A stretch of DNA of 64,000 nucleotides, taken from CAVWGP01 sp963754645. GTDB lineage: Bacteria; Pseudomonadota; Alphaproteobacteria; Bin65. Below the pieces are notes generated by a model, which did not search any database, was not told where the DNA came from, and was given only the letters and a program-made list of their open reading frames with translations. Shown here piece after piece: positions 53,713 to 61,805 of the stretch. Within the stretch, counting starts at the first letter, position 1. Every line of letters starts with the position of its first letter. The stretch spans positions 1,054,001-1,118,000 of the forward strand of contig CAVWGP010000004.1 of NCBI GenBank assembly GCA_963754645.1, in the 5' to 3' direction. The position numbers and the translations under genes are program-made.

Positions 53713-54180
53713 ATGACCGCCGCACCGCCACCGGCCAAGCGCACGGCCGATATCGGCCGGATCATGGCGGTGCTGCCGCATCGCTATCCGTTCCTGATGG
53801 TCGACCGATTGGTCGAGATCGTTTCGGGCGAAAGCGCGATCGGGCTCAAGAACGTGACCATCAACGAGCCTTTTTTCCAAGGGCATTTTCCCGGCGCGCC
53901 GATCATGCCGGGCGTGTTGCTGATCGAGGCGATGGCGCAAACCGCGGCCGCGCTCGTGGTCGAGTCGCTCGGCGACGAGATGCTGGGCAAATTGGTCTAC
54001 TTCATGTCGGTCAATTCGGCGCGTTTCCGTCAGCCCGTGCGCCCGGGCGATCAGATCTTCATCCACGTCAAGAAGGTCCACGCCCGCAAGACGGCATGGA
54101 AGTTCGCCGGCGAATGCAAGGTCGATGGCAACGTGATGGCGGAAGCAACCTATACGGCCATGATCGTGGACCGGACATGA
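53713..54180 (+). CDS. fabZ: 3-hydroxyacyl-ACP dehydratase FabZ
   Basis: A 155-residue hotdog dehydratase. It has the entry segment LPHRYPFLMVDRLVEI, catalytic His in FFQGHFPGAPIMPGVLLIEAMAQ with the Glu in the central helix, and FMSVNSARFRQPVRPGDQ. It acts in fatty acid elongation and supplies the 3-hydroxyacyl-ACP pool that LpxA competes for. It overlaps lpxA by 4 bp. In related genomes lpxD usually precedes it; here it follows skp by 34 bp. Confidence 0.96.
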   Translation: MTAAPPPAKRTADIGRIMAVLPHRYPFLMVDRLVEIVSGESAIGLKNVTINEPFFQGHFPGAPIMPGVLLIEAMAQTAAALVVESLGDEMLGKLVYFMSVNSARFRQPVRPGDQIFIHVKKVHARKTAWKFAGECKVDGNVMAEATYTAMIVDRT

Positions 54181-55001
54181 TTGCGGTGCACCCATCGGCG
54201 ATCGTCGATCCGAAAGCCAAGCTGGGCGCGAATGTCTCGGTCGGCCCTTTCAGCATTGTCGGCGGCGATGCGACGCTCGAAGACGGCGTCACGGTGCATT
54301 CGCACGTCGTCATCGCCGGCCATACCACGATCGGCGCGCGAACCGTGGTCCGTCCGTTTTGCTCGATCGGCGAGCCGCCTCAGCATATGAAATATGCCGG
54401 CGAGCCAACTCGGCTGACGATCGGGGCCGATAACGTGATCCGCGAGCACGTGACGATGCATACCGGGACGGTGCAAGGCGGCGGCATCACGCGCGTCGGC
54501 GAAAAGAACTTGATCATGGTCGGATGCCATGTCGCGCACGATTGCCAGGTCGGCGACAATATCGTCATGGCCAACAGCGTCCTGATCGGCGGCCACGTGA
54601 CAATTCAAAGTTTTGTCGTGTTCGGCGGTCACTGCGCGGTTCATCAGTTCTGCCGCATCGGCCGCTATGCGATGGTTTCGGGTATGACGGCCGTGGCCGA
54701 CGACCTCATGCCCTATGGGCTTGCCTATCCACTCTTTAGCTCGCGCGCGTCGCTCGCCGGGCTCAATTTGATCGGACTCCGGCGGCGTGGCTTTTCGCGC
54801 GAGCAAATTCATACCTTGCGGACCGCCTATCGCCTGTTGTTCGCCGAAGAGGGAACGATGGCCGAGCGGATCGACGACGTGGCCGGCCTCTACCGCGACA
54901 ACGAAGTGGTAATGGAAATTGTCAATTTCATCCGCGACGGAGAAAAATCCAGCCGGTCCGTCATGCTCCCCAGCACCGGGCGCGCCGGAACCGCTGCCTA
55001 A
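54177..55001 (+). CDS. lpxA: UDP-N-acetylglucosamine acyltransferase LpxA
   Basis: A 274-residue left-handed beta-helix acyltransferase catalysing the first lipid A step. Hexapeptide repeats run from IHPSAIVDPKAKLGANVSVGPF-like coils through about residue 190. The catalytic His lies in VGCHVAHDCQVGDNIVMAN. FGGHCAVHQFCRIG and the C-terminal helical part with GLRRRGFSREQI follow. ATGA overlap with fabZ couples their translation. Confidence 0.95.
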   Translation: MIAVHPSAIVDPKAKLGANVSVGPFSIVGGDATLEDGVTVHSHVVIAGHTTIGARTVVRPFCSIGEPPQHMKYAGEPTRLTIGADNVIREHVTMHTGTVQGGGITRVGEKNLIMVGCHVAHDCQVGDNIVMANSVLIGGHVTIQSFVVFGGHCAVHQFCRIGRYAMVSGMTAVADDLMPYGLAYPLFSSRASLAGLNLIGLRRRGFSREQIHTLRTAYRLLFAEEGTMAERIDDVAGLYRDNEVVMEIVNFIRDGEKSSRSVMLPSTGRAGTAA

Positions 55002-55815
55002 GCTAGCGATCGTGGCCGGCGGCGGCGCCCTGCCGGCGCTGCTTGTCGCCGCGTGCAAGGGCGCGGGCCGGGATTTTTTTGTCTTGGCGCTGGAGGGGCA
55101 GGCCGACGATCCAAGCTTGGAGCGCGAGCCGCATGCCTGGGCGAGGTTGGGCGGCGCCGCCGAGGCGGAGCGGATGTTGCGCGATGCCGGCGCCGTCGAG
55201 ATTGTCTTTGCGGGCAAGGTGCGCCGGCCGAGTTTGAAAGAACTGCGGCCCGATTGGCACGCCGCCAAGGTCATGCTCCGAGCCGCCGTGCGCGCGCTCG
55301 GGGATGATGGATTGCTGCGCGCCATCATGGCCGAAGTCGAAAAAATGGGCTTTCGCGTCGTGTCGGTGCAGAGCCTTCTCGCCGATGCCCTGGCCACGGA
55401 AGGGCCCTATGGGCGTCACACGCCGGATCGCCAAGCTCTCTTGGATATTCGCCGCGGCATCGAGGTTGCGACGGGATTGGGCACGCTCGACATCGGGCAA
55501 AGCGTGGTCATCCAGCACGGCATCGTTTTGGGTGTTGAGGCGATCGAGGGCACCGATGCGCTCATCCGGCGCTGCCGCGATCTTCATCGGGACGGACCGG
55601 GCGGCGTACTCGTGAAATTGCGCAAGGCCGCGCAGGACCGGCGCATCGACCTGCCGACGATCGGGCCGCACACGATCGAGAGCGCCATTGCCTCCGGCCT
55701 CCGCGGCATCGCCATCGAAGCTGGCGGCGCGCTTGTCATCGAACGCACCGCGATACGCGAAAAAGCCGATGCGGCCGGCTTCTTCGTCGTCGGAATCAAG
55801 ATCGATCGGCCATGA
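54919..55815 (+). CDS. lpxI: UDP-2,3-diacylglucosamine pyrophosphatase LpxI
   Basis: LpxI-type (formerly DUF1009) hydrolase that makes lipid X, used instead of LpxH in alphaproteobacteria. The conserved part begins at KLAIVAGGGALPALLV and includes VFAGKVRRPSLKEL, GDDGLLRAIMAEVEKMGF and the C-terminal DLPTIGPHTIESAIASGLRGIAIEAGG. The start is uncertain: the only in-frame candidate is a TTG at 54919 that overlaps lpxA by 83 bp, while homology begins only near 54997. Overlap with lpxB is 4 bp. Confidence 0.9.
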   Translation: MSISSATEKNPAGPSCSPAPGAPEPLPKLAIVAGGGALPALLVAACKGAGRDFFVLALEGQADDPSLEREPHAWARLGGAAEAERMLRDAGAVEIVFAGKVRRPSLKELRPDWHAAKVMLRAAVRALGDDGLLRAIMAEVEKMGFRVVSVQSLLADALATEGPYGRHTPDRQALLDIRRGIEVATGLGTLDIGQSVVIQHGIVLGVEAIEGTDALIRRCRDLHRDGPGGVLVKLRKAAQDRRIDLPTIGPHTIESAIASGLRGIAIEAGGALVIERTAIREKADAAGFFVVGIKIDRP

Positions 55816-57023
55816 GCGCGGACCGGGCTCCACTGATCTACATCGTCGTCGGCGAGCCGTCGGGCGATCAGCTCGGCGCGCTCCTGGTGCGCGCGCTCCG
55901 ATCGGAAACCGGCAATCATATCCGATTTGCCGGGCTCGCCGGCACGCGCATGGAAAGCGAAGGGCTGACCTCGCTGTTTCCGATTTCCGAGCTGGCCTTG
56001 ATGGGCCTCGAAATTCTGCCGCGCCTGCCCAAATTGATGCGCCGGATCGATGAGACCGTCCGAGACATTCGCGCCGCCGCGCCTGACGCTCTGGTCACGA
56101 TCGACGCACAAGGCTTTTCCAAGCGGATCGGCAAGGCGCTCAAAGGCGCACCGTTTCCGATCGTACAATACGTGGCGCCGACGGTGTGGGCGTGGAAGCC
56201 TTGGCGCGCCGCAACAATCTCCCAATATCTCGCCCATCTGCTGACGATTTTCCCGTTCGAAGCGCCATTCTTCGATCGGCACGGCCTGCCGAACACCTTC
56301 GTGGGCCATCCGGCCGCCGAAAGTGCCGGCAGTATGGGCAAACGTCACGCGATGCGGGAACGGCTCGGGATCGGGCAAGACGACCTGGTGCTGTGCGCGC
56401 TCCCCGGCAGCCGGCGCGGCGAAATACGCCGCCATATGCCGATCTTTGCGGCTACTTTGGCGCTGCTGAAAGCGCAGTTTCCGAACTTGCGCTGCCTTGT
56501 TCCAACGGTGCCGTTGGTTGCGGATGCGGTGGCGGATGCGGTCAAGGCTTGGCCATTTAGGGCTGATATCCTGCGCGATCCGCGCGACAAGCTGGACGCC
56601 TTCGCGGCCGCCGATGTCGCGCTCGCGGCCTCCGGTACCGTGACATCGGAGACAGCATTCGCACGATTGCCCACCGTCGTCATGTACCGCATCAGCCCGG
56701 TCGTGGCGCCGATCGCCAAAGCGTTGCTGAAATCGCGCACGATACGGTTCGCTTCGGCCGTCAACATCGTCGTCGACCGCGAGGTCATGCCGGAGTTCAT
56801 TCAATTCGCCTGCAAGCCGCCACTATTGGCGGGCGCCGTCAGCCGCTTGCTCGCGGACCCGGCGGCGCGGCAAGGCCAGATTGCGGCGGTGGCGGACTCG
56901 CTTCGCCTCCTTTCGGTCGTCGGCGCACGTCCGAGCCAGGTCGCGGCCCGGACTGTGCTGCGCGTCATCGGCGAATGGAAGACCGGGCGCGGCAATATCG
57001 AAAAACAAGACCATCGGCTATGA
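55812..57023 (+). CDS. lpxB: Lipid-A-disaccharide synthase LpxB
   Basis: A 403-residue GT19 glycosyltransferase that joins lipid X and UDP-diacylglucosamine. It has IYIVVGEPSGDQLGALL, the segment IDAQGFSKRIGK, YVAPTVWAWKPWRAATI, GHPAAES, LPGSRRGEIRRHMP and ALAASGTVTSETAFARLPTVVMYR. The frame is intact. gloA follows 37 bp later. Confidence 0.95.
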   Translation: MSADRAPLIYIVVGEPSGDQLGALLVRALRSETGNHIRFAGLAGTRMESEGLTSLFPISELALMGLEILPRLPKLMRRIDETVRDIRAAAPDALVTIDAQGFSKRIGKALKGAPFPIVQYVAPTVWAWKPWRAATISQYLAHLLTIFPFEAPFFDRHGLPNTFVGHPAAESAGSMGKRHAMRERLGIGQDDLVLCALPGSRRGEIRRHMPIFAATLALLKAQFPNLRCLVPTVPLVADAVADAVKAWPFRADILRDPRDKLDAFAAADVALAASGTVTSETAFARLPTVVMYRISPVVAPIAKALLKSRTIRFASAVNIVVDREVMPEFIQFACKPPLLAGAVSRLLADPAARQGQIAAVADSLRLLSVVGARPSQVAARTVLRVIGEWKTGRGNIEKQDHRL

Positions 57024-57060
57024 TGGCGGATGGGCGACAACTAGCGCGGAGGAAATTGCG

Positions 57061-57498
57061 ATGAGCGACGCGGCGACGAAGCAACAATCGGCAGCGATGA
57101 CGGGGCAGCGTTATCGCATGCTGCACACCATGATCCGGGTGCTCGATCTCGAAAAATCGCTGGCTTTCTACACCGGCCAGCTCGGCATGACGCTGCTCCG
57201 GCGCAAAGACTTTCCTACCGGCCGGTTCACGCTGGCGTTCGTCGCTTACGGCGACGAGAGCGAAAATACGGCGATCGAGCTGACCCACAATTGGGACCAG
57301 AAGGAGCCCTACGAGAAGGGTGCCGGCTTCGGCCACATCGCGATCGCGGTTCCGGATATTTACAAGGCGTGCGAAAAGCTGGCGGCGGCCGGCGTGAAAA
57401 TTCCGCGCCCGCCCGGGCCGATGAAGCATGGCGGCAGCGAAATCGCCTTCATCGAAGACCCTGATGGCTACAAGATCGAGCTGATCAACCGCGCGTGA
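57061..57498 (+). CDS. gloA: Lactoylglutathione lyase (glyoxalase I)
   Basis: A 145-residue glyoxalase I that isomerises the methylglyoxal-glutathione adduct. Metal ligands are in MLHTMIRVLDLEKSLAFYTG (His), TAIELTHNW (Glu), GFGHIAIAVPDIY (His) and GYKIELI (Glu). The chosen ATG follows GGAGGAAATTGCG. A longer frame reaching back to 56881 is a shadow over lpxB. Confidence 0.95.
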   Translation: MSDAATKQQSAAMTGQRYRMLHTMIRVLDLEKSLAFYTGQLGMTLLRRKDFPTGRFTLAFVAYGDESENTAIELTHNWDQKEPYEKGAGFGHIAIAVPDIYKACEKLAAAGVKIPRPPGPMKHGGSEIAFIEDPDGYKIELINRA

Positions 57499-57504
57499 GC
57501 GGCC

Positions 57505-57577
57505 TCAGCCGAGCATGCTGACGGCGAGCGCCGCCAGGGCCAATGCGACCACGACAGCGGCCAGAACAAGGATAATA
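57505..57577 (-). pseudogene. Possible 3' remnant of a small membrane-protein gene split by the IS630 element
   Basis: On the minus strand this end reads a very hydrophobic segment (IILVLAAVVVALALAALAV then SMLG and a stop), typical of a membrane anchor. The frame runs into the IS. If the IS and one TA copy are removed, the frame continues without a stop into 58749-58865 (reading QRQSAKPFY before the anchor). No ATG is visible in that frame; an ATG at 58806 is one base out of frame. This is a suggestion only. Confidence 0.3.
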
Positions 57578-57602
57578 CCAACCGGCGTTGATCGTGACTC
57601 GT
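57578..57602 (+). repeat. Left terminal inverted repeat of the IS630 element
   Basis: Reads CCAACCGGCGTTGATCGTGA and on to ACTCGT. It matches the reverse complement of 58722-58746 at 18 of 25 positions, with the blocks CCA, TGATC and ACTCGT identical. A TA dinucleotide precedes it. Confidence 0.75.
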
Positions 57603-57672
57603 AGTCTGCGCTGACGGGGGATTCCCAAAGGGGCGCGGGTATGATTCAAGGGGCGAACCCAGGAGGTTCGCC

Positions 57673-58751
57673 ATGTCGGTTCCTCTTCCCTTGCGCATCG
57701 ACTACGACGCGGCGGCCCTGCGCCGCCTGGCCCGCCAAGTCGATGACGCCGGCCAGACCCGTCGCCTGCTGGCGCTGGCGGCGATCTATGCCGGAAGCGG
57801 GCGATCGGAGGCGGCGGACCTCGGCGGCGTGGGGGTTCAGATCGTTCGCGACTGGGTGGTTCGCTTCAACGCCGAGGGTCCGGGAGGACTGATCGGCCGG
57901 AAGGCGCCCGGCCAGCGCCCGAAACTCGACGCGGCCCACCGGCAGGCGCTCGCCCGGATGATCGAGGAAGGCCCGATCCCGGCGGTGCACGGCGTCGTGC
58001 GCTGGCGGCTGGCCGATCTGGTCCAGTGGGTCTGCGATGAGTTCAAGATCGCGGTCTCCGAGCCGACCTTGGGCCGGGTGCTGAAGGCGATGGGCTACAC
58101 CAAGCTTTCGGCGCGCCCACGTCATTGCGCGCAAGATCCTGAGGCGATAACGGACTTTAAAAAAACTTCCCCGCGGTCGTGGCGGAGATCGCCTGCCGCC
58201 AAGCCGCGGGGACGACGATAGAGGTCTGGTTCCAGGATGAAGCCCGCGTCGGCCAGAAGAACAAGCGCACGCGGCGCTGGGCCAAGCGCGGCACGCGGCC
58301 CTCCGCGCCCCACGATCAGCGCACGCAATCGGCCTATATCTTCGGCGCCACCTGTCCGGCGGCCGGCAAGGCGGCCGGCTTGGTTCTGCCCTTCTGCAAC
58401 ACCGAGGCGATGAACCTCCATCTCGCCGAGATAGCCCACGCCGTCGCCCCCGGCGCACATGCCGTTCTGCTCGCCGATCAGGCGGGCTGGCACACCGCCA
58501 GCGCGCTCGTCGTTCCGGCGAATATCTCGATCGTCCTCCTGCCCGCGCGCTCGCCCGAACTCAACCCGGCCGAGAACGTGTGGCAGTTCATGCGCGACAA
58601 CTGGCTCTCGAACCGCGTCTTCCAATCCTTCGACGATATCCTCGATCACTGCTCCGACGCCTGGAACAAGCTCATCGATCAGCCCTGGCGAATAAATCCC
58701 TTGGGCTGCGCCAATGGGCTCACGAGTTCTGATCAGCGAGGGCTGGTATAA
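57673..58751 (+). CDS. IS630-family transposase (-1 frameshift)
   Basis: About 359 residues when the two frames are joined. The first frame starts MSVPLPLRIDYDAAALRRLA behind AGGAGG and encodes the helix-turn-helix part (ARLARQVDDAGQTRR..., GVGVQIVRDWVVRFNAEGPGGL, then the second winged helix WRLADLVQWVCDEF). The second frame holds the DDE domain: VWFQDEARVGQ, VLLADQAGWH and LPARSPELNPAENVWQFMR. They meet at TTTAAAAAAAC (58156-58166), where a -1 shift gives DFKK then NFPAVVAEIA. The C terminus after DQPWRI also departs from the family ending; one missing base near 58705 would restore GLRQWAHEF and a stop at 58733-58735. Confidence 0.88.
58156..58166 (+). promoter_or_regulatory. Putative programmed -1 ribosomal frameshift site
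   Basis: TTTAAAAAAAC in the zero frame reads TTT AAA AAA ACT. A slip back by one base on the A7 run leads into AAC TTC CCC, the frame of the transposase DDE domain. Programmed frameshifting at such runs is known for several IS families, including IS630 members. Confidence 0.6.
58722..58746 (-). repeat. Right terminal inverted repeat of the IS630 element
   Basis: On the minus strand it reads CCAGCCCTCGCTGATCAGAA and on to ACTCGT, the partner of the left repeat. It overlaps the last codons of the transposase frame, and TA follows at 58747. Confidence 0.75.
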
Positions 58752-58865
58752 AACGGCTTGGCCGATTGTCGTTGGCCGGGGACGGGATCGGCGCTCGCGG
58801 CCGCATCGGCGCCGCGCCGTAACCGGCACTCTCCCAGCGGCGCGGGCGCGTCGCCACGGCCGCGC

Positions 58866-60188
58866 TCAGCTGCGGCGGTCGATCGGAACGTATTCCCGCT
58901 TGGTCGGACCGTTATAGAGCTGACGCGGCCGTCCGATTTTCTGCGCCGGATCCTCGATCATTTCTTTCCACTGCGCGATCCAGCCGACCGTGCGGGCCAG
59001 CGCGAACAGGGCGGTGAACATCGTTGTCGGGAAGCCCATGGCCTCGAGGATGATGCCCGAATAGAAATCGACGTTCGGGTACAACTTTTTCGCGACGAAA
59101 TAGTCGTCCTGCAGCGCGATGCGCTCGAGTTCACGCGCGATGTCGAGCAGCGGATTGCCCTTGATGCCGAGCTCGGCCAGCACATCGTGCGCCGTCTTCT
59201 GCATCACCTTGGCGCGGGGATCGTAGTTCTTGTAGACGCGGTGGCCGAAGCCCATCAGGCGGAAATTGTCGGACGGATCCTTGGCCCGCTTGACGAATTC
59301 GCCGATGCGGTCCTTGTGGCCGATTTCCTTAAGCATGTTGAGCACGGCTTCGTTGGCGCCGCCATGCGCCGGTCCCCACAGGCAAGCGATTCCCGCCGCG
59401 ATGCAAGCGAAGGGATTGGCGCCCGACGAGCCCGCGAGGCGCACGGTCGAGGTCGAGGCGTTTTGTTCGTGATCGGCGTGCAGGATAAAGATGCGGTCCA
59501 TGGCGCGGGCCAGCGTCGGGCTGACCTTGTAGGGCTCGCACGGCACCGCGAACGTCATGTACAGAAAGTTCTCGGCGTAGGAGAGATCGTTCCGCGGATA
59601 CATGAAGGGCTGGCCGGCAAAGTATTTGTAGGCCCAGGCTGCGATCGTCGGCATCTTGGCGATCAGCCGGTGCGACGCAACCATGCGTTGATGTGCATCG
59701 TTGATGTCGGTGCTGTCATGGTAAAACGCCGACATGGCGCCGACGACGCCGCACATCACCGCCATCGGATGGGCGTCGCGCCGGAAGCCGCGATAGAAGA
59801 AATTCATCTGCTCGTGCAGCATCGTGTGATGCGTGATCGTGCTGTCGAACTTCTGCCGCTCGGCGGCATTCGGCAGTTCGCCATAGAGCAGCAGGTAGCA
59901 GACCTCCATGAAATCGCTTTTTTCGGCGAGGTCCTCGATCGCATAACCGCGATGCAGCAGGATACCTTGGTCGCCGTCGATATAAGTGATCTTGGATTCG
60001 CAGCTTCCGGTCGACGTATAGCCCGGGTCGTAGGTGAAAATTCCCATGTCGCCGTAGAGTTTACGAATATCGACCACTTTCGGCCCGAGCGAGCCGGATA
60101 GCAGCGGCAGCGTGACCGATTTCTTGGTCTGATTGTCGGTGACCGAAATGGATTCGGCTGTCGGAGCCTTCGACTTGATTTCGTTCAT
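58866..60188 (-). CDS. gltA: Citrate synthase
   Basis: A 440-residue type II (large) citrate synthase, the entry enzyme of the TCA cycle. It has FTYDPGYTSTGSCESKITYIDGD, LHRGYAIEDLAE, ILHADHEQNASTSTVRLAGSSGANPFACIAAGIACLWGPAHGGANEAV with the first catalytic His residues, FGHRVYKNYDPRAKVM with the second, and LYPNVDFYSG with the Asp. I chose MNEIKSKAP at 60188 rather than an in-frame start 42 codons upstream. gltX lies 97 bp upstream on the same strand. Confidence 0.96.
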   Translation of the reverse strand: MNEIKSKAPTAESISVTDNQTKKSVTLPLLSGSLGPKVVDIRKLYGDMGIFTYDPGYTSTGSCESKITYIDGDQGILLHRGYAIEDLAEKSDFMEVCYLLLYGELPNAAERQKFDSTITHHTMLHEQMNFFYRGFRRDAHPMAVMCGVVGAMSAFYHDSTDINDAHQRMVASHRLIAKMPTIAAWAYKYFAGQPFMYPRNDLSYAENFLYMTFAVPCEPYKVSPTLARAMDRIFILHADHEQNASTSTVRLAGSSGANPFACIAAGIACLWGPAHGGANEAVLNMLKEIGHKDRIGEFVKRAKDPSDNFRLMGFGHRVYKNYDPRAKVMQKTAHDVLAELGIKGNPLLDIARELERIALQDDYFVAKKLYPNVDFYSGIILEAMGFPTTMFTALFALARTVGWIAQWKEMIEDPAQKIGRPRQLYNGPTKREYVPIDRRS

Positions 60189-60285
60189 TGAATTGCCTTT
60201 CTTCGACCGTGTTCTGCCGGCTGTCTGCCGGCTGCCCCCCGCCGGCCTGCCCGCAACCGGCTGTGTGCACTGCAACAAAGATAAC

Positions 60286-61687
60286 CTATTTGACGGCGTC
60301 GGCAAGCCGTCCAAGAGTCTCCTCGCGGCCGAGAATGGCCATGAGTTCGAACAGTCCCGGCGATTGCGTCGAGCCGGTCAGCGCCACGCGCAATGGCTGC
60401 GCTATGTCGCCAAGTTTGATCGTCGAATTCTTCGACATAGGCGCGAACGACGGCTTCCGTTGCGGCTTCGCTCCACTCGGCGAGGGCGCCGAAGCGTTTG
60501 GCAAGTTCCGCAAGGCGCAACTTGGCATCGCCGGTCAGCACGGCCTTGGCTTTGTCGCCGATCGCGATCGGTCGCTTGGTGCAGTAGAAAAGCGCGGCGT
60601 CGGCCAATTCGATCAGCGTCTTGGCGCGCTGCTTGAGGCCGTTCATGCCGCGCTGCAAACGCGCGCGTTGGGCGGAATCGGGCGGGGCGCCCAGCTTCTT
60701 GGCGATTAGGGGTTCGACCTGATCCAAGAGCGCCTGGTCGCCGGCGATGCGCATGTAATGGCCGTTCATATTGGTCAGCTTGGCCATGTCGAAACGCGAC
60801 GGCGAGCGGCCGATATCCTTGATGTCGAAAATCTTGATCGCATCCGCGGTTGAGATCATATCGACGTCGCCGTGACCCCAACCGAGGCGCAGCAGGTAAT
60901 TGCGCATCGCTTCCGGCAGGATGCCCAACTCCTGATAGGCGTCGACGCCAAGGGCGCCATGACGCTTCGACAGCTTGGCGCCGTCGGCGCCGTGAATCAG
61001 CGGAATATGGGCGAATTTCGGAATCGCCCAGCCCATGGCGTGAAAGATCTGATATTGCCGGAATGCATTGGTGAGGTGATCGTCGCCGCGGATCACGTGC
61101 GTCACCTCCATGTCGTGATCGTCGACGACGACGGAGAGCATGTAGGTGGGCGTGCCGTCGCCGCGCAACAGGACCATGTCGTCGAGTTGATCGTTGCCCA
61201 CGCGGACCGTGCCTTGGACGAGATCGCCGATGACGGTTTCGCCGCTTTGCGGGGCTTTCAGGCGCACGACCGGTGCCACGCCGGGCGGGGCTTCGGCCGG
61301 ATCGCGTTCGCGCCATCGTCCGTCATAACGCATCGGCTTGCCGGCCTTCTTTTGCGCCTCGCGCATCTCGGCAAGTTCTTGCGGCGTGCAGTAGCAGCGA
61401 TAGGCATGGCCCTTTGCCATCATCTCGTGCGCCACGGCGGCGTGCCGGGCGGCGCGCGAGAACTGGTAGACGACCTCGCCGTCCCAATCGATGCCGAGCC
61501 ATTCGAGGCCTTGCAGGATCGCTTTCTTCGCGGATTCCGTCGACCGCTCGCGATCGGTGTCCTCGATCCGCAAACGGAAAATGCCGCCCACATGCCGCGT
61601 GTACAGCCAATTGAACAGCGCGGTGCGGGCGCCGCCGATATGGAGGTAGCCGGTGGGGGAGGGCGCGAAGCGGGTTACGACGGTCAT
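60286..61687 (-). CDS. gltX: Glutamyl-tRNA synthetase, frameshifted near 60427
   Basis: Class I GluRS of about 466 residues. It starts MTVVTRFAPSPTGYLHIGGARTALFNWL with the HIGH-type motif, has the zinc-region-like YRCYCTPQELAEMREAQKKAG, and the KMSKS-type GADGAKLSKRHGALGVDAY. Near the C terminus the frame breaks after VVRAYVEE at one surplus base in GAATTC (about 60426). The corrected end reads STIKLGDIAQPLRVALTGST and SPGLFELMAILGREETLGRLADAVK. As read, the last 47 residues, part of the anticodon-binding domain, would be replaced. A GluRS gene is normally essential, which argues for a sequence error. Confidence 0.93.
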
Positions 61688-61805
61688 GGACGTTGGCTGA
61701 ATTTGTACACGGTAAGTTCTGTGGATAGCGCGAAATGGAGGAAAAGCGTTCGGTCCACGGCGCATGTAGCATGGGCCGCGCTTGCTTGCCTATGCCGGAG
61801 CCGGG

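Larger units (their letters stand above)
57578..58746 (+). mobile_element. IS630-family insertion sequence
   Basis: A 1169-bp element. Imperfect terminal inverted repeats of 25 bp (57578-57602 and 58722-58746, 18 of 25 matching, both beginning CCA) are flanked on each side by TA (57576-57577 and 58747-58748), the target duplicated by this family. It carries one transposase in two frames joined at an A7 run. It sits between gloA and gltA. It appears to be full length. Confidence 0.85.

Noticed and set aside
58758..60101. A 447-codon plus-strand frame opposite gltA
   Set aside because: Shadow of citrate synthase; no start context or motif.
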